Part shown: positions 41,296-42,866 of the stretch, one piece after another
Layout of the letters: every line of letters begins with the position of its first letter
Position numbering within the stretch: the first letter of the stretch is position 1
The notes under the pieces: generated by a model
What the model was told of the DNA's origin: nothing
Seen by the model: only the letters and a program-made list of their open reading frames with translations
Database searches by the model: none
Origin: a virus
Reading direction: 5' to 3' (one strand)
DNA: 42,866 bases
Virus record (IMG/VR): IMGVR_UViG_3300046331_000696
Span: 1-42,866 of that record
Position numbers and translations under genes: made by a program

Positions 41296-41327
41296 CAAAG
41301 ATACGTCGACTTTTTAGAATCTCCAAA
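41296..41327 (-). promoter_or_regulatory. Leftward early promoter
   Basis: On the minus strand TTTG (41327-41324), 20 bases, TATCTTTG (41303-41296): an exact Bacteroidetes match with the same spacing as the promoter at 1280. The next 32 bases of leader duplicate 1302-1333, so both operons probably answer to the same regulator. Confidence 0.85.
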
Positions 41328-41368
41328 TAAAAAGACACTTTTTTTTAAAAAAAAGTGTCTTTTTATTT
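41325..41368. repeat. Perfect 44-bp palindrome between divergent promoters (copy 2)
   Basis: Two 22-base arms meet without a spacer, with the core AAGACACTTTTTTTT and its complement. Each end (ATTT followed by G) provides the -33 TTTG of the promoter pointing outward. It can act as a two-way terminator and as a shared regulator site. Copy 1 is at 1241-1280. Confidence 0.85.
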
Positions 41369-41397
41369 GCACGTGTTAAAATAATGGTCGTACTTTG
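41366..41397 (+). promoter_or_regulatory. Rightward early promoter for the replication initiator
   Basis: TTTG at 41366-41369, 20 bases, then GTACTTTG at 41390-41397: a variant of the Bacteroidetes -7 box. The initiator ATG is 20 bases downstream. The leader shares TTTGTA and CAAACCA with the other two early leaders. Confidence 0.7.
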
Positions 41398-41417
41398 TAC
41401 CACAAACCACATATAAT

Positions 41418-42866
41418 ATGAAAACGAACATCCAAGACCTTATACTCAACAACACCAGCTATATGTTACTGCCTTTCCCGCTCATTCAAAAGGTTGGGTT
41501 CAAAGCTGCCTGTTTTTACGCTTTTTTGGTGAATAAATCCAGCTTTTATTCAGGTGCTTGGTTTTACTGTAAATCTGAAGAAATAGAGGCGGGTATTGGA
41601 ATGGGGCGTACCATGCAAGGCAATTGCATAGAAACCTTAAAGGAAACAGGTATATTATTGTGTGAATTGCGCAAAGATTCCGAGCGGGGTTTTTTGAAGT
41701 ATTTCAACGTTTGCGATTGCGCGGATGCCTTAGCAAAGGTTATCTCGGAAAATAGCGCAATAGATATAAAAAATAATAATTTGGGAGTGCACAAAATCAA
41801 CAGTCGCGACTGCACAAAATCAACAGTCGGGACTGCACAAAATCAACAGTCGGGAGTGTATGAAATCAACAGTCGGGAGTGCTCAAAACATACAGTCGGG
41901 AGTGCTCAAAACATACAGTCGTTTATTAAAGAAGAATATACTAATAAACAAGAAGTAAATAAAGAAACCAATAAAGAAGAAGTAAACCCTTCTTTGTCGG
42001 GGGCGGGCTTTAAAAAATTAGTTTTGAACTCCGATTTGGTAAATTCTTGGATAGCAGAAACAGGGGCAAAGGTTTCGGAGTCGCTGGGGCTTTTATTGAA
42101 TGAATATTTTATTAAAAAAAATACCAAAAAAGATATTAGCCTGAAAAAACAAGAATTACAAAATTTTCTTAAAATTGCGCAAAACAAAGAAATTCCCGAT
42201 GCTGCCCTTGTTAGCTATATGCACACGGCTTTGGTTGGCAAATCGGGTAAGGCTTGGGTCTGCCTTGCTTGGTATGAGGAAACAATAACAAAAATTCTAA
42301 AAGGGCTACAGCCGACCACCCAAGCAGAGAATATTTCTAATAGCCTTTTGGATAACCCCAATGCTATGCAAATTTTTTCAACCTTTGCGACTGCGTTCAC
42401 TTGGGATATTCCAACAAATTCCAACGATACTGAGAAAGAGGTACGCTTGAGAAACTGCTTATCGGGGAAAGGGATGATGCAGCATGAGGAAACCCGCGCA
42501 AAGGAATTTTTTAATATGCTCCCCGTTGGTACCGACCTTGCCAAGCTGGTAGGCATTTTGACCAACCTAATGAAACACTTGGGTGTTGAGTACCAAATCA
42601 TCAAACAAAATGTGGAAGGACAAAAAATGTACAACAAGCCAAGAACCGACTATACAGCGAGCACCGCCCGTGCAGGCTTTTTTGCAAAATGGGTAACTGG
42701 TGGGCAATATGTGAAAAACGAAAACCGCGCCCCAATTTGGAAAAACGAACCATCCACCAACGCCTACTATTTTCCGCCCAGCTTAAAATCTTTTTTCTTA
42801 GAATTGCGTAAAAAACACACAGGGCTGAACGATGCTATTTTTGCGGAATTTTGGGCGGTGGTGTTC
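41418..42866 (+). CDS. Replication initiator protein, winged-helix type, with internal origin (continues at base 1)
   Basis: The gene is open from ATG at 41418 to the window end and continues at 1-509, giving 595 residues in all. Residues 1-110 look like an N-terminal winged helix of phage replication proteins: a helix-rich region with KVGFKAACFYAFLV, then SEEIEAGIGMGRTMQGNCIE (recognition helix type) and a beta hairpin. Residues about 123-168 are encoded by six 23-bp iterons and give two copies of a 23-residue repeat. A Lys/Glu-rich linker follows. This is the layout of lambda O, where the initiator binds iterons within its own gene. No helicase, primase or polymerase gene is in the window, so host enzymes must be recruited. 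Confidence 0.8.
   Translation, partial: MKTNIQDLILNNTSYMLLPFPLIQKVGFKAACFYAFLVNKSSFYSGAWFYCKSEEIEAGIGMGRTMQGNCIETLKETGILLCELRKDSERGFLKYFNVCDCADALAKVISENSAIDIKNNNLGVHKINSRDCTKSTVGTAQNQQSGVYEINSRECSKHTVGSAQNIQSFIKEEYTNKQEVNKETNKEEVNPSLSGAGFKKLVLNSDLVNSWIAETGAKVSESLGLLLNEYFIKKNTKKDISLKKQELQNFLKIAQNKEIPDAALVSYMHTALVGKSGKAWVCLAWYEETITKILKGLQPTTQAENISNSLLDNPNAMQIFSTFATAFTWDIPTNSNDTEKEVRLRNCLSGKGMMQHEETRAKEFFNMLPVGTDLAKLVGILTNLMKHLGVEYQIIKQNVEGQKMYNKPRTDYTASTARAGFFAKWVTGGQYVKNENRAPIWKNEPSTNAYYFPPSLKSFFLELRKKHTGLNDAIFAEFWAVVF
41785..41922 (+). repeat. Six 23-bp iterons inside the initiator gene
   Basis: Copies begin at 41785, 41808, 41831, 41854, 41877 and 41900, each exactly 23 bases. The shared core is GA(G/C)TG...CAGTCG. 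Copies 2 and 3 hold the inverted ends CGACTG and CAGTCG around 11 bases. Copies 5 and 6 share the variant CTCAAAACATA. The period is not a multiple of three, so three copies span 23 codons and the protein repeats at that period. Confidence 0.9.
41785..41990. other. Probable replication origin (iterons plus AT-rich segment)
   Basis: The iterons are followed at 41921-41985 by a segment made almost only of A, T and G on this strand (TTTATTAAAGAAGAATATAC and onwards). This would serve as an unwinding region. Iterons followed by an AT-rich stretch within the initiator gene is the layout of the lambda origin. Confidence 0.75.
42697..42866. repeat. Right copy of the terminal repeat
   Basis: It matches bases 1-170 with four differences and closes the genome circle. 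See the left copy for positions. Confidence 0.85.

Noticed and set aside
41785-41922. CRISPR array
   Set aside because: The repeats are directly adjacent with no spacers and lie in a coding frame; they are iterons.
1-42866. Integrase, attachment site or repressor
   Set aside because: No tyrosine or serine recombinase motif and no CI-like helix-turn-helix protein is visible; temperate lifestyle cannot be claimed.

Overview
The window is a complete or nearly complete genome of a tailed double-stranded DNA phage (siphovirus-like gene set), read as a circle. Its first 170 bases recur at the right end (42697-42866) with four mismatches. One gene, the replication initiator, leaves the right end and continues in frame at the left end, so the unit length is about 42,696 bp. 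The host is most likely a member of the Bacteroidota. Several intergenic promoters follow the Bacteroidetes pattern TTTG-N20-TAnnTTTG, start codons mostly lack a purine-rich Shine-Dalgarno sequence, and several proteins (DUF2693-like, tape measure, neck and tail proteins) look like those of Bacteroidota phages. The host was inferred from sequence features only.

Layout. (1) The rightward early region runs from 41.4 kb across the circle junction to 8.8 kb. It holds the replication initiator with an internal array of six 23-bp iterons, then small unknown genes, an HNH protein, a PAPS-reductase-like protein, two adjacent N6-adenine methyltransferase-like genes, a MazG-like protein and a DUF2693-like protein. 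(2) A leftward two-gene cassette (8.9-10.8 kb) with its own promoter encodes a ParB-domain/DNA methyltransferase fusion and a Dam-like methyltransferase. Both frames are interrupted only by TGA codons, six in all; at least four or five of these sit where the family has tryptophan. (3) The rightward late region (11.0-31.9 kb) holds TerS, TerL, a candidate tail-chaperone frameshift pair, neck and tail proteins, the tape measure, protease/scaffold, capsid, portal, connector, further structural proteins and a holin-like protein. (4) A short region (31.9-32.3 kb) carries two tRNA-like structures and a bidirectional terminator. (5) The leftward early region (32.3-41.3 kb) encodes a zinc ribbon, a Tad2/DUF2829-like protein, another adenine methyltransferase, a deoxynucleoside kinase-like protein, several small membrane or coiled-coil proteins and many unknowns.

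The two early operons diverge from one control region at 41.27-41.42 kb, built around a perfect 44-bp palindrome flanked by back-to-back promoters. A second copy of this palindrome-promoter unit sits at 1.24-1.31 kb and ends the initiator operon. The likely programme is initiator binding to its own iterons (as with lambda O), use of host replication enzymes, nucleotide supply by the kinase and MazG-like protein, and host-defence evasion by up to five methyltransferase genes plus a Tad2-like protein. I see no integrase, repressor, DNA polymerase or recognisable endolysin, so lifestyle and lysis mechanism are open.

The most unusual signal is the UGA-interrupted methyltransferase cassette. Second is the lambda-like iteron origin inside the initiator gene.
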